38,951 nt of DNA. It comes from Halothiobacillus sp. 15-55-196 (GTDB lineage Bacteria; Pseudomonadota; Gammaproteobacteria; Halothiobacillales; Halothiobacillaceae). The notes under the pieces were generated by a model. The model worked only from the letters and a program-made list of their open reading frames with translations, did not search any database and was not told where the DNA came from. The DNA is taken from NCBI GenBank assembly GCA_002282715.1, contig NCKC01000018.1, positions 1 through 38,951 of the forward strand, read 5' to 3'. The position numbers and the translations under genes were made by a program. Positions 17,719 through 26,664 of this stretch are shown one piece after another. Position 1 is the first letter of the stretch. The number at the start of each line of letters is the position of its first letter.

Positions 17719-19560
17719 ATGTGCGGAATTGTGGCGGCCATTGCCCAACGACCGGTTTGGCCTATCCTCATTGAAGGGTTACGCCGTCTTGAATATCGTG
17801 GGTATGATTCAGCCGGCCTTGCCGTGCTTGATCCAGCCGGTGGGTTGAGTTCGGCGCGTGCCGTAGGCAAGGTTCAGGCCTTGTGCGATCAGATCGGTGA
17901 TCAAGGGCTTCCCGGTTTCTCAGGCATTGCGCACACGCGATGGGCAACACACGGGGTGCCCGCCGAACGCAACGCCCATCCGCATATCGCTTCAAAGCGT
18001 GTGGCTGTGGTGCATAACGGCATCATCGAAAACCATGCGGCTTTGCGTGAGCAGATGGTGGCAGAAGGCCGGATATTCAGCTCGGATACAGATACCGAAG
18101 TGGTCGCCCATCTGCTCGATCACTACCTCGTGGCGGGGCACACACCGCAAAAGGCCTTTGAGCTGACGCTTGATCGGTTGCACGGTGCCTTTGCGCTCGC
18201 GATCCTGATCAAGGATGCACCGAACCGGATTTTCGTGGCCCGTCAAGGCAGCCCGCTGGTTATCGGTGTCGGGATCGGTGAATTGTTTGCCGCCTCCGAT
18301 GCCTTGGCTCTGTTGCCTGTAACTCAACGATTCATCTATCTAAAGGAAGGCGACCGGGCGGTTCTTTCCTGCGATCATCTCGAAGTGACTGATCGCACGG
18401 GGCAGGCTGTAGAGCGACCGACCGTGGAGTCGGCACAGCGGGCAGACAGCGCGGGGCGCGGTGGTTACAAGCATTTCATGCTCAAGGAAATCCACGAGCA
18501 ACCGCGCGCTATTGCCGATACACTCGAAGGCCGGATCAGTGAAGGGCGCGTGCTGCCTGCCGCGTTCGGCGTGAATGCCGAGGCGGTGTTCAGAACAATC
18601 AAGCGCATCCAGATCGTCGCCTGTGGCACGAGTTACCACGCGGGCATGGTGGCACGGTACTGGTTTGAAGATATTCTTCAGTTACCCGCCGCCGTCGAGG
18701 TGTCTTCAGAGTTTCATTACCGCAATCCCGTTCTGGAAGAGGGAACGTTGCTGGTCATGCTCTCGCAGTCCGGTGAAACGGCAGACACCTTGGCCGCCTT
18801 GCGCATGGTGCGGGTGCGCCGTCCTCAAATGCCCATTCTGGCCATTTGCAATGCACCGGAATCATCCCTGGTACGCGAATCCGATCTCGTATTGATGACC
18901 CATGCCGGTCCTGAAATTTCGGTCGCGTCAACCAAGGCCTTTTCGACCCAGCTGGTGGCCTTGGCCTTGCTGATGCTTTCCATCGGACGTATCAGGGCTA
19001 TCTTGAGTGAGCAAGACGAGCGCCGAATCGTGGCAGGTCTTGAGAAAATCCCGAATCTTGCTCTTGCCGCGCTGCAACACGATGAGGCCATCATGGCCTT
19101 GGCCGAGCGCTTGGTCGATAAGCAGCATGCCCTTTTCCTTGGGCGTGGCGTGATGTTCCCTATCGCGTTGGAAGGTGCGTTGAAGCTTAAAGAAATCAGC
19201 TATATACACGCGGAAGGTTATCCAGCGGGTGAGCTCAAGCACGGACCGTTGGCCCTGATCGACGAGAATATGCCGGTGATCACCGTTGCCCCCCAGAACG
19301 ACCTGCTCGACAAACTCAAATCGAACATGTCGGAAGTCGCCGCGCGGGGTGCGGAGTTGTTCGTTTTTGCGGATGAACGATCTGGTCTTCGAACCGAAGA
19401 GCGCCTGCATGTATTGCCGGTCACATCAAACGTCGGCAGGATATCCGCGCCGATCATTTTCAATTTGCCGCTGCAGTTATTGGCTTATCATGTCGCCGTG
19501 TTGAAAGGTACCGATGTGGATCAGCCACGCAATCTTGCCAAATCGGTCACAGTGGAATGA
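17719..19560 (+). CDS. glmS: glutamine-fructose-6-phosphate aminotransferase (isomerising)
   Basis: Makes glucosamine 6-phosphate from fructose 6-phosphate and glutamine, the first step to UDP-GlcNAc for peptidoglycan and lipid A. The 613 residues start MCGIVAAIAQRPV; Cys2 becomes the N-terminal nucleophile of the glutaminase domain. HTRWATHG, HNGIIENH and SDTDTEVVAHL follow, then two SIS domains (CGTSYHAG, SQSGETADTLAALR, STKAFSTQ) and the C-terminal PRNLAKSVTVE. Repeat copy B begins 24 bases after the stop. No glmU or glmS ribozyme-like leader is visible. Confidence 0.98.
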   Translation: MCGIVAAIAQRPVWPILIEGLRRLEYRGYDSAGLAVLDPAGGLSSARAVGKVQALCDQIGDQGLPGFSGIAHTRWATHGVPAERNAHPHIASKRVAVVHNGIIENHAALREQMVAEGRIFSSDTDTEVVAHLLDHYLVAGHTPQKAFELTLDRLHGAFALAILIKDAPNRIFVARQGSPLVIGVGIGELFAASDALALLPVTQRFIYLKEGDRAVLSCDHLEVTDRTGQAVERPTVESAQRADSAGRGGYKHFMLKEIHEQPRAIADTLEGRISEGRVLPAAFGVNAEAVFRTIKRIQIVACGTSYHAGMVARYWFEDILQLPAAVEVSSEFHYRNPVLEEGTLLVMLSQSGETADTLAALRMVRVRRPQMPILAICNAPESSLVRESDLVLMTHAGPEISVASTKAFSTQLVALALLMLSIGRIRAILSEQDERRIVAGLEKIPNLALAALQHDEAIMALAERLVDKQHALFLGRGVMFPIALEGALKLKEISYIHAEGYPAGELKHGPLALIDENMPVITVAPQNDLLDKLKSNMSEVAARGAELFVFADERSGLRTEERLHVLPVTSNVGRISAPIIFNLPLQLLAYHVAVLKGTDVDQPRNLAKSVTVE

Positions 19561-19584
19561 GTTAATTTCATGGATTCTGTTTAT

Positions 19585-19769
19585 GGGCACCTCGAAAACC
19601 TACTGAATGCGAAGCTGGCGGCAGCCCGCTGTCCGATTGCGGCGTCGCGTGCTCGTTCGCGCCTCGCCTATCTACTTGATATGTCTCGTTGCTCACTGAA
19701 CGCGAAGCTGGCGCAAGCCCGCGGCTCCTTGCACTCGAACATGCTCGTGACGGTTTTTTTGAGGTACCC
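19585..19769. repeat. dispersed mosaic repeat, copy B, with duplicated 26-base module
   Basis: The ends are GGGCACCTCGAAAACC and GGTTTTTTTGAGGTACC. In reverse complement it aligns with copy A (1438-1579) but carries two extra blocks. These blocks are direct repeats of each other: 19604-19629 and 19697-19722, 26 bases with three differences, both containing GCGAAGCTGGCG. The right end runs into the darP start, and GAGG from this end sits seven bases before the darP ATG. Confidence 0.85.
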
Positions 19770-19771
19770 TT

Positions 19772-20359
19772 ATGAGTGATCGTCGATTTTACGCGGCTAA
19801 AAAAGCGCTTGAACAGAACGTACATCAACAAGATGTGCTGGAAGATGCCGACTTCGAGCCCAGCAAGACCGAGCGCAAGCGTGAGGCGCATGCCGCCCGC
19901 GATCTCGGCGCTGAGCTTTGTGCATTGAGCGATGCGCAACTGGCGGCTTTCCCGCTGGCCGATTCGTTGCTGGCGGCCATTGGTGAGTCGCGGAATATCC
20001 ATGCACACGGCGCCCGCAAACGCCATCTTCAATACATCGGCAAGCTCATGCGCCAGCACGATGTGGCCGCCATTGAGGCCGAGTTGAACCGGATCGATCC
20101 GGATGCACCCCAAAATATTCGTTTGCAGCATGAGAGCGAGCGGTGGCGCGAACGTTTATTGTCGGACGATGCCGCTGCGGTGACGGAATTCATTTCAAGC
20201 CATCCCCAGGTGGATATACAGGCCTTGCGGCAGTTGTTGCGTCAGGTCGCCAAGGAGCGGGCAGAGCAGAAACCGCCCCGGTATTTCCGCGAACTGTTTC
20301 GTCTGGTGCGGGATACCTTAAATGAGATGGACACGCAGGCCGACGGGCACGGTGCCTGA
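19772..20359 (+). CDS. darP: ribosome biogenesis factor DarP (YjgA, DUF615)
   Basis: Small charged protein that helps late maturation of the 50S ribosomal subunit. The 195 residues show the family pattern: SKTERKREAHAARDLGAELCALSDAQLAAFPL, then HGARKRHLQYIGKLMRQHD, and a C-terminal helical part PPRYFRELFRLVRDTLNEM. The ATG directly follows repeat copy B, whose GAGGTACC end apparently provides the ribosome site. ugd starts 27 bases after the stop. Confidence 0.92.
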   Translation: MSDRRFYAAKKALEQNVHQQDVLEDADFEPSKTERKREAHAARDLGAELCALSDAQLAAFPLADSLLAAIGESRNIHAHGARKRHLQYIGKLMRQHDVAAIEAELNRIDPDAPQNIRLQHESERWRERLLSDDAAAVTEFISSHPQVDIQALRQLLRQVAKERAEQKPPRYFRELFRLVRDTLNEMDTQADGHGA

Positions 20360-20386
20360 CTAAAAATTACCAAGAGAAGCTGATAG

Positions 20387-21733
20387 ATGAAGATTACGAT
20401 TTTTGGCACGGGGTATGTGGGGCTGGTCACGGGCGCGTGTCTGGCAGAAGTTGGGCATGACGTTCTGTGTGTCGATGTCGACGAAAGCAAGATTGAGCGA
20501 TTGAAGCAGGGGATTATCCCGATTTTTGAGCCGGGGCTCGAACCCATCGTGCGGGATAATTTCAATCAGGGGCGTCTGCATTTCACGACCAGTGCGCGTG
20601 AGGCGGTCGAATTTGGTGACGTGCAGTTCATCGCCGTTGGCACACCGCCGGATGAGGATGGTTCCGCCGATCTGCAATATGTTCGCGCAGTGGCCCGTTC
20701 CATCGGCGAGGTGATGACCACGACAAAGATTGTTGTCAATAAGTCTACAGTGCCTGTTGGTACGGGTGACAAGGTTCGCGAAGAAATCAGCACGGCGCTT
20801 GCCGAACGTGGCTTGTCCATCGACTTCGATGTCGTATCTAATCCTGAGTTTCTCAAGGAAGGTGCAGCGGTCAATGATTTCATGAAGCCGGACCGGATCA
20901 TCATCGGCACCACAAACCCCGCGAGTGAAAAGCGGATGCGCGAACTGTACGCCCCGTTCAACCGCAACCATGATCGAATGATCGTGATGGATTTGCGTTC
21001 GGCCGAACTGACGAAATATGCGGCGAACGCCATGCTGGCAACCAAGATCAGCTTCATGAATGAGTTGGCTAATCTCGCGGAACGCCTGGGTGCCGACATC
21101 GAGCAGGTGCGGATCGGGATCGGTTCAGATCCACGCATCGGCTACCACTTCATCTATCCCGGTTGCGGTTATGGTGGCTCATGCTTTCCCAAGGATGTTC
21201 AGGCGCTGCACCGCACCGCCCGTGACGTTGGCTACAACGCCGAACTGCTCGCTGCGGTCGAGTCGGTCAATGACCGGCAGAAAGTCAGGTTGTTCGATCT
21301 GATCGTGCGCCATTACGGCGGGCAAGAGGCATTGGCTGGCAAAACCTTCGCATTGTGGGGCCTGGCATTCAAGCCGAATACCGATGACATGCGCGCCGCG
21401 CCGGCTCGCGAGGTGATGGCCGCCTTGTGGGCAGCCGGTGCCAAAGTTCAGGCTTATGATCCGGAGGCCATGGAAGAAACCCAGCGTATCTACGGCCAAC
21501 GAGATGATCTGCTTTTGTGTGGCACACGTGACTCAGCCTTGAAAGGGGCCGATGCCCTGATTGTCTGTACAGAATGGAAGGCGTTCCGTGCGCCGGATTT
21601 CGCATTGATGGGCAGTGCGCTCAAGGAAAAGCTGATCTTCGATGGACGCAATGTCTATGATCCCAAGCGCTTGGCTGAAGATAATTGGCTTTATTACGGC
21701 ATTGGTCGTGGCTTGAGTATTTCAGCGCGCTGA
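20387..21733 (+). CDS. ugd: UDP-glucose 6-dehydrogenase
   Basis: NAD-dependent four-electron oxidation of UDP-glucose to UDP-glucuronate, a precursor of surface polysaccharides. The 448 residues start with the Rossmann motif [16 protein letters not shown] and contain [41 protein letters not shown], and the active-site [13 protein letters not shown] with the catalytic Cys266. AAGAGAAG precedes the ATG. It converges with the photolyase gene, stop codons 17 bases apart, without a visible terminator hairpin. Confidence 0.97.
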   Translation: MKITIFGTGYVGLVTGACLAEVGHDVLCVDVDESKIERLKQGIIPIFEPGLEPIVRDNFNQGRLHFTTSAREAVEFGDVQFIAVGTPPDEDGSADLQYVRAVARSIGEVMTTTKIVVNKSTVPVGTGDKVREEISTALAERGLSIDFDVVSNPEFLKEGAAVNDFMKPDRIIIGTTNPASEKRMRELYAPFNRNHDRMIVMDLRSAELTKYAANAMLATKISFMNELANLAERLGADIEQVRIGIGSDPRIGYHFIYPGCGYGGSCFPKDVQALHRTARDVGYNAELLAAVESVNDRQKVRLFDLIVRHYGGQEALAGKTFALWGLAFKPNTDDMRAAPAREVMAALWAAGAKVQAYDPEAMEETQRIYGQRDDLLLCGTRDSALKGADALIVCTEWKAFRAPDFALMGSALKEKLIFDGRNVYDPKRLAEDNWLYYGIGRGLSISAR

Positions 21734-21750
21734 ATCGACTTCGTCGGATG

Positions 21751-23292
21751 TCATGTCTGAGGTTTTTGCGTCACATCGGCTAAATGACGCGCGGCCTGGG
21801 CGCGGATGAGGGCACGTTCTTCCATCGATTTGCGTTGCAGGTTCTTGACCTGCAGGGCAAGACGGGGGTGCCGGGCAAAGCGCTTTTCGTGTCGGTCCAG
21901 AAAAGCCCAGTACAGGGTCGTGACCGGGCAGGCCTTCGCACCCACCGCCTCCTTGGGATTGAACGGGCAGTGCTGGCAATAATTGCTCATCCGATCGATA
22001 TAGCTGCCACTGGCGATATAGGGCTTGGATGCCATGATCCCGCCATCGGCGAACTGGCTCATGCCGATCACATTCGGTATTTCAACCCATTCCACCGCGT
22101 CGACGTAGACGGCCAGGTACCACTCGTGCACAGCCTGAGGTCGAACGCCTGCGAGCAAGCAATACAAACCGGTGACCATCAACCGTTGAATATGGTGGGC
22201 GTAACCCGTACGTAAAGTCTGGCCGATTGTCTGGCCAAGACAGTGGGCCGGTGTGTCGCCCGTCCAGAAAAAATCCGGTAAATCATGCCGGGCGTCCAAT
22301 GCATTCATGTCGAGCCATTGATCGCCAAAATGGGCATAAAGCCCGCGGACATATTCCCGCCAGCCCAGTATCTGCCGGATGAATCCCTCCGCCGCGGCCA
22401 GTGGCACTTGCCCCTGATGATAAGCCGCTTCGGCGGCACGACACACGGTAGCCGGATCGATAAGCTTGAGGTTGAGGGCGGCTGAGAGTCTGCTGTGATA
22501 TAGCCAGGGCTCATCCGTCCACATCGCGTCCTGATAGTGACCGAACAGCGGCAGTCGATGGGTGATGAAGTCTGCGAGGGCGGCTTCGGCCTGCTCTGGC
22601 GTGACCGGCCAGTCGAACCCGTCCAATGCGCCCGGGTGCTCCGGAAAGTGGCGCTCTACGGTTTCGATGACCTGTTGGGTGATGGCATCGGCTGGAAAGC
22701 CGAGAGGCGTGGGCAATAAGCCAGGCCCGCGGGCATCAAAGGCCGCACGATTCTGAGCATCGAAATTCCATGTGCCGCCGATGGGCTGGTCATCCGCCAT
22801 CAACAGACCGGTCTGCTGGCGAAGCTGGCGGTACCAATACTCCAGTCGCAAGGATTTTCGGCCCCTTGCCCAGTCTGAAAACTGGTTTTCGCTGGCAATA
22901 AAATGTCGGTCGGGATAGATTTTCCAAGGCACTTTATGGCTATCACAAGTGGCTTTCATTGAATGATTCAGGCGTTCGGCACCGGCCGATACCCAGATAA
23001 CCTGCTGCGGTAGATGCGCCACGATGGCCGCGGCAAGGGCATCGGCCAACTGCCCATGGGGATGCGAACCGATCTGGGCGTAACGAACCGTTATACCTTC
23101 GCTTCTCAGGGTCGCGGCAAAATGTCGCATGGCACTGAAAAACAGGGCAATCCGCTTTTTGTGCGACCAGACAAGGGCGGCCTCACCGGTTGACTCGGCC
23201 ATGAATACCTCATCCTCGGCGGGATCGAGCCCATCGAAAACCGCGCTGTTGCGGTTGAGTTGATCTCCCAGAACGACAATGAGTTGGCGCAC
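21751..23292 (-). CDS. Fe-S-containing cryptochrome/(6-4) photolyase (PhrB/CryB type)
   Basis: FAD- and light-dependent DNA repair or signalling protein of the prokaryotic FeS-BCP group, whose Agrobacterium member PhrB repairs (6-4) photoproducts. The 513 residues begin RQLIVVLGDQLN. Four cysteines at 351, 439, 442 and 455 (YCQHCPFNPKEAVGAKAC) stand exactly one residue from the known PhrB [4Fe-4S] ligands 350, 438, 441 and 454. GYAHHIQRLMV carries the conserved active-site histidines. The start is GTG with AAGGT upstream. It is the last gene of the BLUF-DUF2256 cluster. Whether it repairs DNA or signals cannot be read from sequence. Confidence 0.93.
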   Translation of the reverse strand: MRQLIVVLGDQLNRNSAVFDGLDPAEDEVFMAESTGEAALVWSHKKRIALFFSAMRHFAATLRSEGITVRYAQIGSHPHGQLADALAAAIVAHLPQQVIWVSAGAERLNHSMKATCDSHKVPWKIYPDRHFIASENQFSDWARGRKSLRLEYWYRQLRQQTGLLMADDQPIGGTWNFDAQNRAAFDARGPGLLPTPLGFPADAITQQVIETVERHFPEHPGALDGFDWPVTPEQAEAALADFITHRLPLFGHYQDAMWTDEPWLYHSRLSAALNLKLIDPATVCRAAEAAYHQGQVPLAAAEGFIRQILGWREYVRGLYAHFGDQWLDMNALDARHDLPDFFWTGDTPAHCLGQTIGQTLRTGYAHHIQRLMVTGLYCLLAGVRPQAVHEWYLAVYVDAVEWVEIPNVIGMSQFADGGIMASKPYIASGSYIDRMSNYCQHCPFNPKEAVGAKACPVTTLYWAFLDRHEKRFARHPRLALQVKNLQRKSMEERALIRAQAARHLADVTQKPQT

Positions 23293-23302
23293 GATTTTTA
23301 CC

Positions 23303-23485
23303 TTAGCGTTGTTCGGGCTGCACCGACTTTGTCAGTGCTCGGCACCGATCGGAACAATATTTCAGGTTGGGCCAATCCCGTGCCCATTTCTTGCGCCACG
23401 TGAAGGGACGCTGGCAATGACAACAGGTTTTTTGGGGCAGTAGGTGCTTGTCATTCGACCTTCGTTTGATTGCATTCTCGGGCAT
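23303..23485 (-). CDS. DUF2256 zinc-ribbon-like small protein
   Basis: The 60-residue product contains [30 protein letters not shown], the DUF2256 pattern with two Cys pairs (CxxC and CxxxC) that probably bind a metal. Its function is not known; family members are often near photolyases or cryptochromes, as here, 10 bases from one. The ATG at 23485 is preferred since GAGGTG stands four bases upstream; an ATG at 23509 would add eight residues and overlap the BLUF gene. That upstream stretch (GGTTCGAGGTGCCC) resembles the end of the dispersed mosaic repeats. Confidence 0.85.
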   Translation of the reverse strand: MPENAIKRRSNDKHLLPQKTCCHCQRPFTWRKKWARDWPNLKYCSDRCRALTKSVQPEQR

Positions 23486-23501
23486 CGGGCACCTCGAACC
23501 A

Positions 23502-23933
23502 TTAGCCATTGTTCGATTTGATTAGTGGGACGTTGTCAATGAAAGCCAGCATCAAGGCCGCTGCGGAGTCGCCGCTCAAGGTGTATGGATCAAAGGTATC
23601 CGTGCCACTGTATTCATAGAAAGTGGCTTTGTTGATTGATCCCTCACCGAGATAGCCCATGTTCCAGTCCGCGAATTGGCGTTTGATGATTTCCCGATAG
23701 TCCAGCAACACGGGGGCAGTGTGCCGAGGGTCCTGGCTGATCCGTGCAAAGCGCTCGTTGACGGCCATGCGCTCACCTTCAAGCCATTGCAGGAAAAACC
23801 CCGAATTGAACATCAACAAACCGGATACGCCCCGGGGTTTGTTGTTGCGTTGCGAGGTGGCCAGAATATCCTTGATGGCGCGATAATCTAAATCGGGCGC
23901 GAGCCTGGAAACGTAGATGAGACGAACAAGCAT
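23502..23933 (-). CDS. BLUF-domain blue-light photoreceptor
   Basis: Short FAD-binding blue-light sensor of 143 residues with no output domain, so it must act through a partner. The key flavin-site residues Tyr7, Asn31, Gln49, Trp90 and Met92 are each exactly 14 positions below those of AppA (Tyr21, Asn45, Gln63, Trp104, Met106), so the photocycle residues are intact. TAGGAG precedes the ATG by six bases. First gene of the cluster with DUF2256 and the Fe-S photolyase; a palindrome lies 24 bases upstream of the start. Confidence 0.95.
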   Translation of the reverse strand: MLVRLIYVSRLAPDLDYRAIKDILATSQRNNKPRGVSGLLMFNSGFFLQWLEGERMAVNERFARISQDPRHTAPVLLDYREIIKRQFADWNMGYLGEGSINKATFYEYSGTDTFDPYTLSGDSAAALMLAFIDNVPLIKSNNG

Positions 23934-23956
23934 GGATTTCTCCTATCATTTCAAAG

Positions 23957-23975
23957 TTGTACTAGACTTATACAA
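23957..23975 (-). promoter_or_regulatory. palindromic operator candidate upstream of the light cluster
   Basis: TTGTA (23957-23961) and TACAA (23971-23975) form an inverted repeat with a 9-base spacer, in an AT-rich stretch just before the BLUF start. Such spaced dyads are typical of dimeric regulators; MerR-type LitR/CarH and PpsR-type light regulators bind broadly similar TGTA/TACA sites. The assignment to any regulator is inference. Confidence 0.45.
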
Positions 23976-24128
23976 TATTTATTCAACCAGTGCATGAATT
24001 GTTTGGTCGGGTACCGGTGCGCAAGCGACCAGAAAAACCTGAGAAAGAAATCACGATGAATGAGTGTGAGTAGTTCAGGCTCAACAAGCTACAATACGGT
24101 CTTGTTCAGTGATATTGAGTCAATGTGA

Positions 24129-25538
24129 ATGAAAGCGCCTGAATTGTTATCTCCCGCCGGTACGCTCAAATCGATGCGTTACGCCTTTGCCTACGGTGCC
24201 GACGCCGTTTATGCGGGGCTGCCTCGGTACAGCCTGCGGGTGCGTAACAATGATTTTCTTGAAGACAATCTGCGCATCGGTATTGATGAAGCGCATGCGG
24301 CGGGCAAGAAATTTTTCATGACGGTGAATTTGTCGCCACATAACGCCAAGCTCCGAACATTCATCAAGGACATGACACCGCTGGTTGAGATGCAGCCGGA
24401 TGCGTTCATCATGGCCGACCCCGGCCTGATCATGATGGTGCGCCAGAGGTGGCCGGATCTGCCGATCCATCTTTCCGTACAGGCCAATACCGTCAACTGG
24501 GCGACGGTGCAGTTCTGGAAAAACGCGGGTATTTCGCGTGTGATTCTCTCGCGTGAACTCTCTTTAGAGGAGATCAGCGAGATTCGTGATCGTTGCCCGG
24601 ATATGGATCTGGAAGTTTTCGTTCACGGCGCACTTTGCATCGCCTATTCGGGTCGTTGCCTGCTTTCGGGCTACTTCAACCATCGTGATCCGAATCAGGG
24701 CACCTGCACCAATGCCTGCCGCTGGGAATACAAAACCGAGGTCGCGACAGAAGATGTCTCCGGTGTCTATCGCCCGGCAGAATCGTCGATCATCCCACTC
24801 GATGCCGTGGGTGGTGCCACGGCCATGGAAGGCTTCGATTTCTCGGGTGCAGAACAAGCATTCGGCCCGACGGGCAGCGATAACCGCCATCCCAAGGCCA
24901 ACGATGTGTACTTCATCGAAGAGCCGAATCGACCGGGCGAATTGATGCCGATCGAAGAAGATGAGCACGGCACGTATATCCTCAACTCACGTGATTTGCG
25001 TGCGGTGGAACATGTCCAGGCGCTGACGCGAATCGGTGTGGATTGCCTCAAGATCGAGGGCCGGACCAAATCGCACTATTACGTGGCGCGAACCGCGCAG
25101 GTCTATCGCCAAGCGATCGATGATGCGGTGGCCGGTCGCCCCTTCGACCCGAATCTGATTGCCGAACTCGATAACCTCGCTCATCGCGGTTATACCGACG
25201 GATTCTTCGAACGGCATCACACCAAGGAATACCAGAACTATATCGAGGGCGTTTCCAAACACCGCGAGCAGCAGTTCGTAGGCGAGATCACCTCGGTGCA
25301 GGGCGATTGGGCCGAGGTGGATATCAAGAACAAGTTGGCCGTTGGTGATTCAGTAACCTTTATGCTGCCCGACGGGAACCGCATCGAGCAACTGGCCGAT
25401 ATGCAAACCTTGGAGGGTGCCGCCATGACCGAAGCGCCGGGTGGTGGCTACAAGGTTCGCCTCAAATTGCCGGAGGGCGCCGGGGCATTTGGCGACCGCT
25501 TGAAATATGGTCTGATTGCCAAACATCTGAACGGCTGA
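24129..25538 (+). CDS. trhP: tRNA 5-hydroxyuridine modification protein TrhP (YegQ, peptidase U32 family)
   Basis: Member of the U32 family; in E. coli YegQ/TrhP is needed for prephenate-dependent 5-hydroxylation of wobble uridine in tRNAs. The 469 residues begin MKAPELLSPAGTLKSMRYAFAYGADAVYAGLPRYSLR. Four cysteines (170, 177, 193, 197) lie in HGALCIAYSGRCLLSGYFNHRDPNQGTCTNAC and probably hold an Fe-S cluster. An acidic linker follows at about 205-285, then DCLKIEGRTKSHYYVA. The ribosome site is weak. lptF starts four bases after the stop. It is not a protease in any demonstrated sense despite the family name. Confidence 0.9.
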   Translation: MKAPELLSPAGTLKSMRYAFAYGADAVYAGLPRYSLRVRNNDFLEDNLRIGIDEAHAAGKKFFMTVNLSPHNAKLRTFIKDMTPLVEMQPDAFIMADPGLIMMVRQRWPDLPIHLSVQANTVNWATVQFWKNAGISRVILSRELSLEEISEIRDRCPDMDLEVFVHGALCIAYSGRCLLSGYFNHRDPNQGTCTNACRWEYKTEVATEDVSGVYRPAESSIIPLDAVGGATAMEGFDFSGAEQAFGPTGSDNRHPKANDVYFIEEPNRPGELMPIEEDEHGTYILNSRDLRAVEHVQALTRIGVDCLKIEGRTKSHYYVARTAQVYRQAIDDAVAGRPFDPNLIAELDNLAHRGYTDGFFERHHTKEYQNYIEGVSKHREQQFVGEITSVQGDWAEVDIKNKLAVGDSVTFMLPDGNRIEQLADMQTLEGAAMTEAPGGGYKVRLKLPEGAGAFGDRLKYGLIAKHLNG

Positions 25539-25542
25539 TTTC

Positions 25543-26664
25543 ATGCCGATTCTGAATCGTTATCTGTTGCGCGAGGCGAGTGTGGCCACCCTTGGGGTGA
25601 CCATGATCGTGATGCTCATTATGCTGGCGAACCTGCTTGCTCGTTCACTTTCTGCGGCAGCGGACGGTACGTTGCCCTCAAGCCTGATCCCCGCGATGAT
25701 GGGTTTCAACGCCGTCAAGCTGTTGATCTATGTGTTGCCGGTGGGGTTGTTCATCGGTTTGATGTTCGCCCTGGGGCGGATGAGTCGGGATTCGGAGCTG
25801 ACTGTCCTTCGTGCTTGCGGCTATGGGCCCCGGCATCTAAGCCAGGCCATCCTCTGGCTGGCTATACCAGTCAGCCTGTTGACGGCCAGTATCTCGCTGA
25901 CCGGTTACCCGGCACTGCAGCAGGTTCAGTCGCGGATGATCGACGCCGCACGCGGTCAACAAGTGGTCAATCAACTGCCGGTTGGCCGTTTTATCGAAGA
26001 TCCGTCCGGTAGAGCGGTGCTTTATATCGGGGGTAAGTCCGGTAATGGTTATTCGGATATCTTCGCGTTCAATGAACCCACGAATGGAAAAAATGCCCGC
26101 CAAAAGCCGGGCGTTGAAATGGCACCCTTCGGTAAATTGATGACGGACTCTGCCGGGCATCGATATGTGGTGCTGGAACAGGGTCGAAGAATTCAGGGGG
26201 TAGCGGGTGAGCAGGACTGGTCTGTAATTGACTATCAAACCCATGAAATTCTTGTGCCGGGGCAGGCGGACACGGAAAACACTCAGGAAAACAGGAAATC
26301 ATCCCTGCAGCTGCTGCATTCGAATTTGCCCGGCGATCAGGCCGAATTCTATTACCGCCTTTCGCAAGCGCTGACTGTACTTGTGCTTGCCTTGATTGCC
26401 GTTCCTCTGGCTCAAGCCAAACCCAGATCGGGCCGGTATGGCCGACTCTTCTGGGCCTTTCTTCTCTATGCCTTGTATTTCAATTTGATTGCCCTGATGG
26501 AGAACGTCATCAAGCACGCTGAGCTTACGTTGTGGCAGGGGCTGATCTTGACGCACGGGGCATTCATTCTTTTGTGGCTTTGGCTGCTCTGGTGGATGAG
26601 TGGTGGTTCGCGGCGACTGTGGCAACGGCAACGCCTGTTCCGGAGACGACATGGGTACGCTTGA
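25543..26664 (+). CDS. lptF: LPS export ABC transporter permease LptF
   Basis: Inner-membrane half of the LptB2FG transporter that extracts LPS and feeds it to the LptC-LptA bridge. The 373 residues show the family start MPILNRYLLREASVATLGVTMIVMLIMLANLLARSL, the coupling-helix region GRMSRDSELTVLRACGYG, a periplasmic beta-jellyroll (about 125-275), and further membrane helices ending in LWLWLLWWMSGGSRRLW. It overlaps lptG by 14 bases, ensuring equal synthesis. It follows trhP rather than the common divergent pepA. Confidence 0.95.
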   Translation: MPILNRYLLREASVATLGVTMIVMLIMLANLLARSLSAAADGTLPSSLIPAMMGFNAVKLLIYVLPVGLFIGLMFALGRMSRDSELTVLRACGYGPRHLSQAILWLAIPVSLLTASISLTGYPALQQVQSRMIDAARGQQVVNQLPVGRFIEDPSGRAVLYIGGKSGNGYSDIFAFNEPTNGKNARQKPGVEMAPFGKLMTDSAGHRYVVLEQGRRIQGVAGEQDWSVIDYQTHEILVPGQADTENTQENRKSSLQLLHSNLPGDQAEFYYRLSQALTVLVLALIAVPLAQAKPRSGRYGRLFWAFLLYALYFNLIALMENVIKHAELTLWQGLILTHGAFILLWLWLLWWMSGGSRRLWQRQRLFRRRHGYA

